Part shown: piece by piece, positions 1 to 11,700 of the stretch
Layout: every line of letters starts with the position of its first letter
Numbering within the stretch: the stretch's first letter is position 1
The notes under the pieces: model-generated
The model's input: only the letters and a program-made list of their open reading frames with translations
What the model was told of the DNA's origin: nothing
Databases searched by the model: none
Assembly (NCBI GenBank): GCA_963971575.1
Contig: OZ020611.1
Location: forward strand, 50,911,466 to 50,975,465
Reading direction: 5' to 3'
DNA: 64,000 nt
Source: Liopterus haemorrhoidalis
Taxonomy: Eukaryota; Arthropoda; Insecta; Coleoptera; Dytiscidae
Position numbers and translations under genes: made by a program

Positions 1-1678
1 GCAAAACCAAGGCGATCCGGTTTTCAAAAAAACAATTCAATTTTGTCAACCCAAAATTATTCCTCTACAATAATCCTATAGAATATGTCAACCAAATTAA
101 GTTTCTAGGAGTAATATTTGACAAAAAATTAACTTGGAGGGACCATGTCATATATTTAAAACAAGACTGCAACAAAAGAATAAACATATTAAAATCTCTA
201 GGCCATTGTAAATGGGGAGCTCATCGAGACGTACTGATAAGAATTTATCAAGCACTTATCAGATCAAAATTAGATTATGGATGTATTGCGTTAATAAACG
301 CAAAATACAGATTGACTAAACTACTAGAGCCTATTCAAAATGCTGCAATACGGATAGCAACGGAAGCCATGAGAACTAGTCCTATTAGCAGCCTGCAATG
401 CGAATCTAACCAGCCGCCACTTGAACACCGACGAATACAACTATCACTAACATACCTTACAAATCTCGCAAGTAAACCCAAATTACCAGCCTTTCAAAGC
501 ATACTCGAAAAGAATCAAAACGGGAAAGTAACGATTCAAATGACTACGCCACTTGTCGCAAAACTTGGCGAACACCTTCAAGACCTCGAAATTGGATTCA
601 CTAAGATATGGACAGACAATATAATAAAATATCCACCCTGGCTCCTTAAAAAACCTGTTTTCAACCTATCCCTTACAAAATACAACAAATCTAGTACCAA
701 CCCAATCTTATACAGAAATTCCTACAAATCCATAGCCGAGAAATACTCACCTTTCCATGCAGTATATACGGACGGATCAAAAGTAGAAAATAAGACTGGC
801 GCAGGACTCGTGTTCAACGAAGAGAAATCAAAATTTCACCTACCCGATATCATGAGCATATTTTCTGCTGAAGCTTATTGTCTTCTAAAGGCAACAGAAG
901 AAATAAAAAACAATAATGAAATCAGGGGCACATATATCATACACTGTGACTCGCTCAGTGTAATTCAATCCGTTCAACAAGACCGTACCGCCAATCCAGT
1001 GGTTACGAAAATCAAAGAGACGATGCATGAAGCTATTCACGACGGCAAGAAACTCATCCTTATGTGGATACCTTCACATATAGGAATCGAAGGTAATGAA
1101 CATGCTGACCAACTAGCTAAAAAAGCCATAAGTGAAGAAATCATGGACATACCCATTCCAAGCTATGACCTAAAAAACTGCATCCGAAGAAAACTCGAAG
1201 AAAAGTGGAAAGTAGCATGGCAAAATAACCAAAATAACCACTTATACCAAAAAAAAGATAGTGTAGGTAAATGGTCCTCCCGAACTAACAGAAGAGAGCA
1301 AGTGATATTAACAAGACTGAGACTTGGGCACACCATGTACACCCACGTACATATATTCCAAAAAACCGACCCGCCACAATGCAGTACATGTAACACTCGC
1401 CTAACCGTAGAACACATCCTTCTAGACTGTCAAGAATACCAACTACAGAGAGCAAATAATTCCCTACCAGCAACTTTAAAGGACCTGCTAGCCAATAAGA
1501 CCGATATAGAAGACAGAGTCATTCAATACCTTAAGGATATCAACATCAAATCAAAAATTTAACTTAAAATAATTCATTTGTACAAACATATGCATGTAAA
1601 CCATTATGTAACCTGGTGGCCAATAGCCATAGTAGCTGAGGCAACCAATAATTATTTAAATAAAAAAAAAAAAAAAAA
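1..1678 (+). mobile_element. Jockey-like LINE, 3' part
   Basis: Non-LTR retrotransposon that enters the window already inside its reverse transcriptase gene. The coding part ends at 1562, followed by a short 3' UTR and a run of 17 A at 1662-1678. The poly-A tail marks the end of the element and fixes the + orientation. Directly after the tail the ~290-bp tandem repeat of E1 begins, so the LINE either inserted into that array or truncates it. The last ~70 bases before the tail resemble those of the degenerate copy at 59341-60411, so the two belong to one family. Confidence 0.9.
3..1562 (+). CDS. LINE reverse transcriptase C-terminus plus RNase H (partial)
   Basis: Open from the first full codon of the window to a stop at 1560-1562, about 519 codons, so the start lies upstream and the first ATG here is not a real start. 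The beginning has the post-palm and thumb pattern of Jockey/I-type reverse transcriptases (FLGVIFDKKLTW near 105-140, then SKLDYGC). An RNase H domain follows with its acidic residues visible: YTDGSK near 762-780, an SAEAY glutamate near 866, HCDSLS near 943, and the SHIGIEGNEHAD signature near 1075-1110. A cysteine/histidine cluster (CSTCN...EHILLDC) near 1377-1430 is the C-terminal zinc-binding motif of such LINEs. No stop or frameshift is seen in this part. The enzyme would copy LINE RNA at a nicked target. Confidence 0.9.
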   Translation, partial: KTKAIRFSKKQFNFVNPKLFLYNNPIEYVNQIKFLGVIFDKKLTWRDHVIYLKQDCNKRINILKSLGHCKWGAHRDVLIRIYQALIRSKLDYGCIALINAKYRLTKLLEPIQNAAIRIATEAMRTSPISSLQCESNQPPLEHRRIQLSLTYLTNLASKPKLPAFQSILEKNQNGKVTIQMTTPLVAKLGEHLQDLEIGFTKIWTDNIIKYPPWLLKKPVFNLSLTKYNKSSTNPILYRNSYKSIAEKYSPFHAVYTDGSKVENKTGAGLVFNEEKSKFHLPDIMSIFSAEAYCLLKATEEIKNNNEIRGTYIIHCDSLSVIQSVQQDRTANPVVTKIKETMHEAIHDGKKLILMWIPSHIGIEGNEHADQLAKKAISEEIMDIPIPSYDLKNCIRRKLEEKWKVAWQNNQNNHLYQKKDSVGKWSSRTNRREQVILTRLRLGHTMYTHVHIFQKTDPPQCSTCNTRLTVEHILLDCQEYQLQRANNSLPATLKDLLANKTDIEDRVIQYLKDINIKSKI

Positions 1679-4200
1679 CATTTCGAGATATTTTAAAAAT
1701 ACACATAAGTGTCAAAAAGTAATTTTATATCTCAACAAACACAGGAAACACAACGGGAAGCATAATTCGCCCCAATTGTAGATTCACCCCTTTAGGGGTT
1801 GATTAGGACAAAATCCTGAAATAAGTTTTTCGGCAATTGTAAGAGTAATCTTTGTAAGCAAAAATCAAGTCGATATCTCAGTGGTCCTAAAAGATATTAA
1901 TGAATGCCTAAATTCACATTTCACCCCTTTTCAGCCTTAAGGGATGCAATTTTAAAAAACTCTCAATAACATTTCGAGATATTTTGAAAAGACACAAATG
2001 TGCCAAAAAGTAATTTTATTTAAGGAATCCCTGAATTCACATTTCACCCCTTTTCACCCTTAATGGATGCAATTTTAAAAAACAGTCAATAACATTTCGA
2101 GATATTTTAAAAATACACATATGTATACAAACACAGGAAATACAACGGGATGTATAATTCGCCCCAATTGTAGATTCACCCCTTAAGGGATTGATTAGGA
2201 CAAAATCTTGAAACAAGTTTTTCGGCAATTGTAAGAGTAATCTTTGTAAGCAAAAATCAAGTCGGTATCTCATTGGTCCTAAGAGATATTTAGGAATGCC
2301 TTAGGGGTTGATTAGGACAAAATTCTGAAATAAGTTTTTCGGTATTTGTATGGCTAATTTTTGTAAGCAAAATGCAAGTCGATATCTTATAGGTCCTAAG
2401 ATATATTAAGGAATCCTTGAAACCACAATTCACCCCTTTTCAACCTTTAGGGGTGAAATTTAAAAAATCTGTCAAAACTATTTCGAGTTATTTTAAAAAG
2501 ACACCTATGTGCCAAAAAGTAATGTTGCAAATAAACGAACACAGGAAATACGACGGGATGTATAATTCACCCGGATTGTAGATCCGCCACTTTAGGGGTT
2601 GATTAGGACAAATTCCTGAAATAAGTTTTACAGCATTTGTATGGATAATATTTGCAAGCAAACAATAAATCGATATCTTATAGGTTCTAAGAGATATTAA
2701 GGAATCCTTGAACTCACAGTTCACCCCTTTTCAATCTTTAGGGGTGAAATATTAAAAAACTGTCAAAACCATTTCGAGATATTTTAAAAAGACATCTATG
2801 TGCCAATAAGAAATGTTGTAACTAAATAAACACAGGAAATACGACGTGATGTATAATTCACCCCGATTGTAGAATCACCTCTTTAGGGGTTGATTAGGAT
2901 AAAATCCTAAAACACGTTTTTCGGAATTTGCATAGGTAGTCTTTGTAAGCAAAAACCAAGTCAATATCTTATTAGTCCTAAGAGGTATTATGGAATCTTG
3001 AAATCACATTTCACCTCTTTTCACCCTTAAGGGGTGAAAATTAAAAAAACTGTCAAAATTATTTCAAGATGTCATAAAAAGACACCTATGTGCCAAAAAG
3101 GAATGTTAAAATTCGACAAACACAGGAAATACGACGGGATGTATAATTCACCCCAATTGTAGATTGACCCCTTTAGGGGTTGATTAGGGCAAACATCTGA
3201 AATAAGTTTTTCGGTATTTATACGGGTTATTTTTGTAAGCAAAAACCAAGTCGATATCTTATTGGTCCTAAGAGATATTAAGCAATTCTTGAAATCACAT
3301 GATACCCCTTTTCATCCTTAAGGGGTGAAATTTAAAAAAAACTGTCAAAATCATTTCGAGATATTTTAAAAAGACACCTATGTGCCAAAAAGGAATGTTG
3401 CAACCAAACAAACACAGGAAATACGACGGGATGTATAATTCACCCCGATTGTAGAATCACCTCTTTAGGGCATTAAGATAAAATCCTGAAACACGTTTTT
3501 CGGAATTTGCATGGGTAGTCTTTGTAAGCAAAAACCAAGTTGATATCTTATTGGTCCTAAGAGTTATTAAGGATTCCTTTAAATCACATTTCACCCCTTA
3601 TCACCCTTTAGGGGTGAAAATTTAAGAAACTGTCAAAACTATTTCGAGATATTTTAAAAAGCACCTGTGTGCCAAAAAGAAATGTTACATCTCAACAATC
3701 ACAGGAAATACGACGGGATGTTTAATTCACCCCGATTGTAGATTCACCCGTTTAGGGGTTTATAAGGATAAAATCCTGACATAGGTTTTTCGGAATTTAC
3801 ATGGGTAGTCTTTGTAAGCAAAAACCAAGTCAATATCTTATTGGTCCTAAGAGATATTAGGAATCCCTGAAATCGCATTTCATCCCTTTTCACCCTTTAG
3901 GGGGAAATTTAAAGAAACAGTCAAAACTATTTCTAGATATCTTAAAAAGACACGTAAGTGCCAAAAAGGAATGTTAATACCCGACAAACACAGGAAATAC
4001 GACGGGATGCATAATTCGCCCCAATTGTAGATTCACCCCTTTAGGGGTTGATTAGGACAAAATTCTGAAATAAGTTTTTCGGTATTTGTACTGGTTATCT
4101 TTGTAAGCAAAAACTAAGTCGATATCTTATTGGTCCTAAGAGATATTAAGGAATCTTTGAATTCACATTTCACCCCTTATCACCCTTTAGGGATGAAATT
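1679..4200 (+). repeat. ~290-bp tandem array in E1
   Basis: About nine diverged units. The landmark GATTAGG recurs at 1801, 2193, 2309, 2601, 2892, 3182, about 3471, 3761 and 4050, giving spacings of 289-292 after an irregular start. Each unit holds two self-complementary pieces of the type CACCCCTTTAGGGGTT, so the array is rich in small inverted repeats. Short open frames of 60-80 codons occur but are repeated accidents. Confidence 0.9.
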
Positions 4201-4863
4201 AAAAAAACCGGTCAATATGAATTTGAATTCTACCACGGAAAGAGCAAAGTCTAAAATAAAACACGTAAATTTGACATCACAAACTGTTTTATTGCAAAGA
4301 TCTTCAGTTACCAATTTTTATAAAACGATAGAAAATTATTGAATAAACATAGTCCACAGTATATGTCTTACTAATTAAACACCCAAGACAAAAATATGTG
4401 TAGAAAATTAAGGCGGGGCTTAAGACTCCCTCTACTATGACTAGATTAGTTTAAAACCACGCTACTAGATGGATACATCTCTCGATGCTTGTAAATGCCA
4501 GTATTTCATATAAATAGTGTTTCGGTGTGGGCCAAAGAATTGGTGCTAAATATTAATTAATTTTCATAAACAAGGGCTCATTTTAAAGATAAAAGTACAA
4601 TCTATAGGATTTCATCTATGGAATTTGCAATTGTTATTGATTTACGGAGTAACAGCAATGTGAAGTTAGACAAAGTTTAGGACATTGTAAAACTGAAAAT
4701 TAAAAATAAAACCAAATTTTAATTTTGAAATCCAACGGGGCCAATCTTTATCTTCAAATTAAAAAAAAAAATCAAATTGATCCGACAACATTTGGTTCAA
4801 ATTATTTGGCCCTTCCAAATGCACGTTTCCGTTGCGCGTAACCTAGGTACATTACGCTCTTAA
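1679..4863 (+). mobile_element. TTAA-bounded element E1 (left end missing)
   Basis: Right part of a repeat element whose complete sister is E2. It consists of the ~290-bp tandem array followed by a ~660-bp right arm ending ATTACGCTCTTAA at 4863. From about 2302 to 4863 it matches 10568-13132 with only scattered substitutions and a few short indels. Before that, E1 lacks about 200 bp that E2 has. The left arm is absent, replaced by the LINE poly-A at 1678. No transposase is encoded, so if it moves it needs one in trans. The TTAA target fits the piggyBac type, but the terminal sequence is not the standard CCC start, so the superfamily is open. Confidence 0.75.
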
Positions 4864-7821
4864 GAGCATAATACAAAATGAAAATTGTGAATATAAATGT
4901 GAAATACAAATTCAAATTTTGTAATTATTTATTGTTTGCCGATGATTTAAAGATGTCCCAAGCTTGTTCACATAGTTCTGATATCATATGTCTTTAATCC
5001 GATGTTAACACCCTTGACCAGTGGAGAACTGATAATTTCTTAGAACTGAATAAACCCCTAGTGCAAAGTATAACTTTTTTCAAGAAAACGCGAAACTAAT
5101 CTTTTTGACTGAAAACACATAGAATCAAACACAAACGAGCATTTATTACAATATATATTTACAATCTGTCATACTTATGCCATCCTATTAAAGTTGCTAT
5201 CGTTACATATTACTATATTGTATTTAGCCACTGACCATAACACTGCCAAGCATAGATAAAATTCTGCAGCATACGAGTGTACCGAAAAAAATCGTGTAAA
5301 GTATCACTTTTTTCAAGAAAACGCGAATCTACTCTTTTTGACTGAAAACACATAGAATCAAACACAAACGAGCATTTATTACAATATATATTTACAATCT
5401 GTCATACTTATGTCATCATATTATAGTTGCTATCGTTACATATTACTATATTGTATTAAGCCACCGACCATATGACTGCCAAGCGTAGATAAAATCCTGC
5501 AGCATACGAGTGTACCGAAACAATTCACGGATTGATAATATTTGTTTTTAAAATTGGGGATAATGTTTGGATTTAAAAATTTACAAGTTTTCTTATGCTA
5601 ATCAACAGATCTTTATTCGCCTGCTGGTCTCTTTAGCTTTTAGATTTTTTTTAAAACCCGAATTAATTCCCAAAACAGATGTTATATTACAATCTGCTGT
5701 GATATTAATATTAGAGCTATTTACATGTAAGAAAACTCATCAGATCCTGAATATTAGCGGATATTAAAACAACATCCTTCACGAATAGTCACCATTGTTA
5801 TTATTTCCTCTTCCTTCCCAATTAAGCGCATTAAGAGCATAATACAAAATGAAAATTGTAAATGTAAATGTAAATACAAATTCAAATTTTGTAGTTATTT
5901 ATTGTTTGCCGATGATTTAAAGATGTCCCAAGCTTGTTCTCATAGTTCTGATATAATATGACTTAAATCCGATGTTAACACCCTTGACCAGTGGAGCACT
6001 GATAATTTCTTAGAACTGAATATACCCCTAGTGCAAAGTATAACTTTTTTCAAGAAAACGCGAAACTATTCTTTTTGACTGAAAACACATTGAATCAAAC
6101 ACAAACGAGCATTTATTACAATATATATTTACAATCTGTCATACTTATGCCATCCTATTAAAGTTGCTATCGTTACATATTACTATATTGTATTTAGCCA
6201 CTGACCATAACACTGCCAAGCATAGATAAAATTCTGCAGCATACGAGTGTACCGAAAAAAATCGTGTAAAGTATCACTTTTTTCAAGAAAACACGAATCT
6301 ACTCTTTTTGACTGAAAACACATAGAATCAAACACAAACGAGCATTTATTACAATATATATTTACAATCTGTCATACTTATGCCATCCTATTAAAGTTGC
6401 TATCGTTACATATTACTATATTGTATTAAGCCACCGACCATATGACTGCCAAGCGTAGATAAAATCCTGCAGCATACGAGTGTACCGAAAAAATTCACGG
6501 ATTGATAATATTTGTTTTTAAAATTGGGGATAATGTTTGGATTTAAAAATTTACAAGTTTTCTTATGCTAATCAACAGATCTTTATTCGCCTGCTGGTCT
6601 CTTTAGCTTTTAGATTTTTTTTAAAACCCGAATTAATTCCCAAAACAGATGTTATATTACAATCTGCTGTGATATTAATATTAGAGCTATTTACATGTAA
6701 GAAAACTCATCAGATCCTGAATATTAGCGGATATTAAAACAACATCCTTCACGAATAGTCACCATTGTTATTATTTCCTCTTCCTTCCCAATTAAGCGCA
6801 TTAAGAGCATAATACAAAATGAAAATTGTAAATGTAAATGTAAATACAAATTCAAATTTTGTAGTTATTTATTGTTTGCCGATGATTTAAAGATGTCCCA
6901 AGCTTGTTCTCATAGTTCTGATATAATATGACTTAAATCCGATGTTAACACCCTTGACCAGTGGAGCACTGATAATTTCTTAGAACTGAATATACCCCTA
7001 GTGCAAAGTATAACTTTTTTCAAGAAAACGCGAAACTATTCTTTTTGACTGAAAACACATTGAATCAAACACAAACGAGCATTTATTACAATATATATTT
7101 ACAATCTGTCATACTTATGCCATCCTATTAAAGTTGCTATCGTTACATATTACTATATTGTATTTAGCCACTGACCATAACACTGCCAAGCATAGATAAA
7201 ATTCTGCAGCATACGAGTGTACCGAAAAAAATCGTGTAAAGTATCACTTTTTTCAAGAAAACGCGAATCTACTCTTTTTGACTGAAAACACATAGAATCA
7301 AACACAAACGAGCATTTATTACAATATATATTTACAATCTGTCATACTTATGCCATCCTATTAAAGTTGCTATCGTTACATATTACTATATTGTATTAAG
7401 CCACCGACCATATGACTGCCAAGCGTAGATAAAATACTGCAGCATACGAGTGTACCGAAAAAATTCACGGATTGATAATATTTGTTTTTAAAATTGGGGA
7501 TAATGTTTGGATTTAAAAATTTACAAGTTTTCTTATGCTAATCAACAGATCTTTATTCGCCTGCTGGTCTCTTTAGCTTTTAGATTTTTTTTAAAACCCG
7601 AATTAATTCCCAAAACAGATGTTATATTACAATCTGCTGTGATATTATTATTAGAGCTATTTACATGTAAGAAAACTCATCAGATCCTGAATATTAGCGG
7701 ATATTAAAACAACATCCTTCACGAATAGTCACCATTGTTATTATTTCCTCTTCCTTCCCAATTAAGCGCATTAAGAGCATAATACAAAATGAAAATTGTA
7801 AATGTAAATGTAAATACAAAT

Positions 7822-8004
7822 TCAAATTTTGTAATTATTTATTGTTGGCCGATGATTTAAAGATGTCCCAAGCTTGTTCTCATAGTTCTGATATCATATG
7901 TCTTCAATCCGATGTTAACACCCTTGACCAGTGGAGCACTGATAATTTCTTAGAACTGAATAAACCCCTAGTGCAAAGTATTACTTTTTTCAAGAACACG
8001 CGAA
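7822..8004 (+). pseudogene. LINE reverse transcriptase fragment inside the 970-bp unit
   Basis: In this copy a frame reads through the catalytic region of a LINE reverse transcriptase: LADDLKMSQ, where FADD is expected, then an LDQWSTDNFLELN stretch and SITFFK. The same stretch lies in the other units near 4911, 5882 and 6852, where the motif reads FADD. Those copies have an in-frame stop shortly after the motif (TAA near 5001 in unit 1). Only about 60 codons of the enzyme are present, so it cannot function. The fragment was captured before the unit was amplified. Confidence 0.7.
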
Positions 8005-8476
8005 ACTACTCTTTTTGACTGAAAACACATAGAATCAAACACAAACGAGCATTTATTACAATATATATTTACAATCTGTCATACTTATGTCATCATATTA
8101 TAGTTGCTATCGTTACATATTACTATATTGTATTTAGCCACCGACCATAACACTGCCAAGCATAGGTAAAATTCTGCAGCATACGAGTGTACCGAAAAAA
8201 ATCCTGTGAAGTATTATGTTTTTCAAGAAAACGCGAAAATACTCTTTTTGACTGGAAACACATAGAATCAAACACAAACGAGCATTTATTACAATATATA
8301 TTTACAATCTGTCATACTTATGTCATCATATTATAGTGGCTATCGTTACATATTACTATATTGTATAAAGCCACCGACCATAAGACTGCCAAGCATAGAT
8401 AAAATTCTGCAGCATACGAGTGTACCGAAAAAATTCACGGATTGATAACATTGGTTTTTAAAATTGGGGATAATGT

Positions 8477-8677
8477 TTGGATTTAAAAATTTACAAGTTT
8501 TCTTATGCTAATCAACAGATCTTTATTCGCCTGCTGGTCTCTTTAGCTTTGAGATATTTCTTAAAACCCGAATTAATTCCCAAAACAGATGTTATATTAC
8601 AATCTGCTGTGATATTAATATTAGAGCTATTTACATGTAAGAAAACTCATCAGATCCTGAATATTACCGGATATTGA
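8477..8677 (+). other. 66-codon open frame repeated in each 970-bp unit
   Basis: An ATG-started frame beginning MDLKIYKFSYANQQ occurs at the same place in all four units (5567, 6537, 7507 and 8477) with one to a few amino-acid differences. It has no recognisable domain, signal peptide or clear membrane segment. Conservation is explained by recent duplication of the DNA, since flanking non-coding bases are equally conserved. I do not think it is a gene, but four intact copies deserve a note. Confidence 0.2.
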
Positions 8678-8740
8678 AACAACATCCTTCACAAATAGTC
8701 ACCATTGTTATTATTTCCTCTTCCTTCCCAATTAAGCGCC

Positions 8741-11700
8741 TTAACGGTATAATGTAGCCAATTCAAAAGACAAAGTTGGCCGCGGTGTGCGGTGGCGAGA
8801 TTCCTTATTACGTCATTGGGGGCGTGGCCACACAGGCTACTTCGAGGTGGGGGCACCTCGAAGTAGCTTACAGGGAGAGAGAAAAATACTAATACATATT
8901 TTTAAATCAACTTATGTTTCGGAATCATAAAATATAGACTAAATATATTCGAATCAATTTGATATTTTTTTTTTATTTCAAGATATGAAAGAAAAATTTT
9001 GGTTTAATTTTCAATTTTACAGCGCTAAACCTTTTTTTCATTTCACATCACTGTTACTCAGTAAATGAATAAAAATTACAAATGTTAACTTTTAAATAAG
9101 CCCTTGTATGTGAAAAGTGATTAATATTTATTACCAAATCTGGTGTTACAGTTAATTTTGTAGAAATAATAGTTTTTTTTTTATAATCAAAAAATTATGT
9201 TAATAATCTTTAATGTAATAATAATAATATGTGTGAAGAAGTTTCTCCCCAATGCCCCCCCCCGCAACTTCTCTGGCCATTATTGTAGACCGGTGGTTCT
9301 CAAAAAAATTTCTTGACGTACCCCTTGGCGTGTCAGAAATTTATTAAGCACCCCTAAAATTATAGTAGGGGAGATACATAGGAAATTCAAAAAATATTTA
9401 GTAAAATAAAAAGTAATTGTAGATTCAGCCCTTTAGGGGTTGATAGGGGTAGGATAAAATTCTGATATACGTTTTTCGGCACTTACATGGGTAGTCTTAA
9501 TAGCAAGTAATTTTCTATCTCAACAAACACAGGAAATACAATGGAATGTATAATTCGCCCCAATTGTAGATTCACCCTTTTAGGGGTTGATTAGGACAAA
9601 ATCCTGAAATAGGTTTTTCGGCAATTGTAAGAGTAATCTTTGTAAGCAAAAATCAAGTCGGTATCTCATTCGGCCTAAGAGATATTAAGGAATGTCTGAA
9701 TTCACATTTCACCCCTGTTCACCCTTAAGGGATATAATTTTAAAAAACTGTCAATACCATTTCTAGATATTTTAAAAAGACACATGTGTGCCAAAAAGTA
9801 ATTTTATAACTCAACAAACACAAGAAATACAACGGGATGTATAATTCGCCCCAACTGTAGATTCACCCCTTTAGGGGTTGATTAGGACAAAATCCTGAAA
9901 TAATTTTTTCGACAATTGTAAGAGTAATCTTTGTAAGCAAAAATCAAGTCGATATCTCATTGGTCCCAAGAGATATTAAGGAATCCCTGAATTCACATTT
10001 CACCCCTTTTCACCCTTAAGGTATGCCATTTTAAAAAACTGTCAATAACATTTCGAGATATTTTGAAAAGACACATATGTGCCAAAAAGTAATTTTATTT
10101 AAGGAATCCCTGAATTCACATTTCACCCCATTTCACCCTTAATGGATGCAATTTTAAAAAACATTCAATAACATTTCGAGATATTTTAAAAATACACATA
10201 TGTGCCAAAAAGTAATTTTATATCTCAACTAACACAGAAAATACAACGGGATGTATAATTCGCCCCAATTGTAGATTCACCCCTTTATGGGTTGATTAGG
10301 ACAAAATCCTGAAATAAGTTTTTTGACAATTGTATGGGTAGTCTTTATAAGTAAAAAGCAAGTCGACATCTTATTAGTCCTAAGAGATATTAAGGAATGC
10401 CTGAATTCACATTTCACCCTTAAGGGATATAATTTTAAAAAACTGCCAGTATCATTTTGAGATATTTTAAAAAGTCACATATGTGCCAAAAAGTAATTTT
10501 ATAACTCAACAAACACAGGAAATACGGCGGGGTGTATAATTCACCCCGACTGTAGATCCACCCCTTTAGGGGTTGATTAGGACAAAATTCTGAAATAAGT
10601 TTTTCGGTATTTGTATGGCTAATCTTTGTAAGCAAAATGCAAGTCGATATCTTATAGGTCCTAAGATATATAAAGGAATCCTTGAAACCACAATTCACCC
10701 CTTTTCAACCTTTTTGGGTGAAATTTAAAAAATCTGTCAAAACTATTTCGAGTTATTTTAAAAAGACACCTATGTGCCAAAAAGTAATGTTGCAAATAAA
10801 CGAACACAGGAAATACGACGGGATGTATAATTCACCCGGATTGTAGATCCGCCACTTTAGGGGTTGATTAGGACAAATTCCTGAAATAAGTTTTACAGCA
10901 TTTGTATGGATAATATTTGCAAGCAAACAATAAGTCGATATCTTATAGGTTCTAAGAGATATTAAGGAATCCTTGAACTCACAGTTCACCCCTTTTCAAT
11001 CTTTAGGGGTGAAATATTAAAAAACTGTCAAAACCATTTCGAGATATTTTAAAAAGACATCTATGTGCCAATAAGAAATGTTGTAACTAAATAAACACAG
11101 GAAATACGACGTGATGTATAATTCACCCCGATTGTAGAATCACCTCTTTAGGGGTTGATTAGGATAAAATCCTGAAACACGTTTTTCGAAATTTGCATAG
11201 GTAGTCTTTGTAAGCAAAATCAAGTCAATATCTTATTCGTCCTAAGAGGTATTATGGAATCTTGAAATCACATTTCACCTCTTTTCACCCTTAAGGGGTG
11301 AAAATTAAAAAAACTGTCAAAATTATTTCAAGTTGTCATAAAAAGACACCTATGTGCCAAAAAGGAATGTTAAAATTCGACAAACACAGGAATTACGACG
11401 GGATGTATAATTCACCCCAATTGTAGATTGACCCCTTTAGGGGTTGATTAGGGCAAACATCTGAAATAAGTTTTTCGGTATTTATACGGGTTATTTTTGT
11501 AAGCAAAAACCAAGTCGATATCTTATTGGTCCTAAGAGATATTAAGCAATTCTTGAAATCACATGATACCCCTTTTTATCCTTAAGGGGTGAAATTAAAA
11601 AAAAATTGTCAAAATCATTTCGAGATATTTTAAAAAGACACCTTGCCTTGAATGTGGCAAAAAGGAATGTTGCAACCAAACAAACACAGGAAATACGACG

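Larger units (their letters stand above)
4860..8740 (+). repeat. Four tandem 970-bp units, each beginning at TTAA
   Basis: Units start at 4860, 5831, 6801 and 7771, with spacings of 971, 970 and 970, and the array ends at the TTAA of E2 (8741). Units 2 and 3 are nearly identical. Unit 4 is the most diverged. Every unit begins TTAAGAGCATAAT, resembling the inward-reading right end of E1-E3 (TTAAGAGCGTAATGTA). Inside each unit are a piece of LINE reverse transcriptase, a ~233-bp internal direct duplication (in unit 1, 5061-5293 and 5294-5523), and a conserved 66-codon open frame of unknown meaning. Not a CRISPR array: units are far too long and there are no short repeats with unique spacers. 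Confidence 0.95.

Noticed and set aside
2037..2724. Repeated 70-87-codon frames in the ~290-bp arrays (also 10435-10989, 12162-12380, and 4130-4342 with 12400-12612)
   Set aside because: They follow the repeat unit, start at different places in different units and show no domain; conservation is explained by DNA duplication.
4860..8740. CRISPR-like regular repetition
   Set aside because: Units of 970 bp are contiguous, with no short repeat alternating with unique spacers, and the genome is eukaryotic.
9285..9330. A further hAT element start (CGGTGGTTCTCAAAAA)
   Set aside because: It resembles a hAT end, but no partner end or 8-bp duplication was found, and the same stretch occurs in E3, so it is part of the TTAA element's arm.
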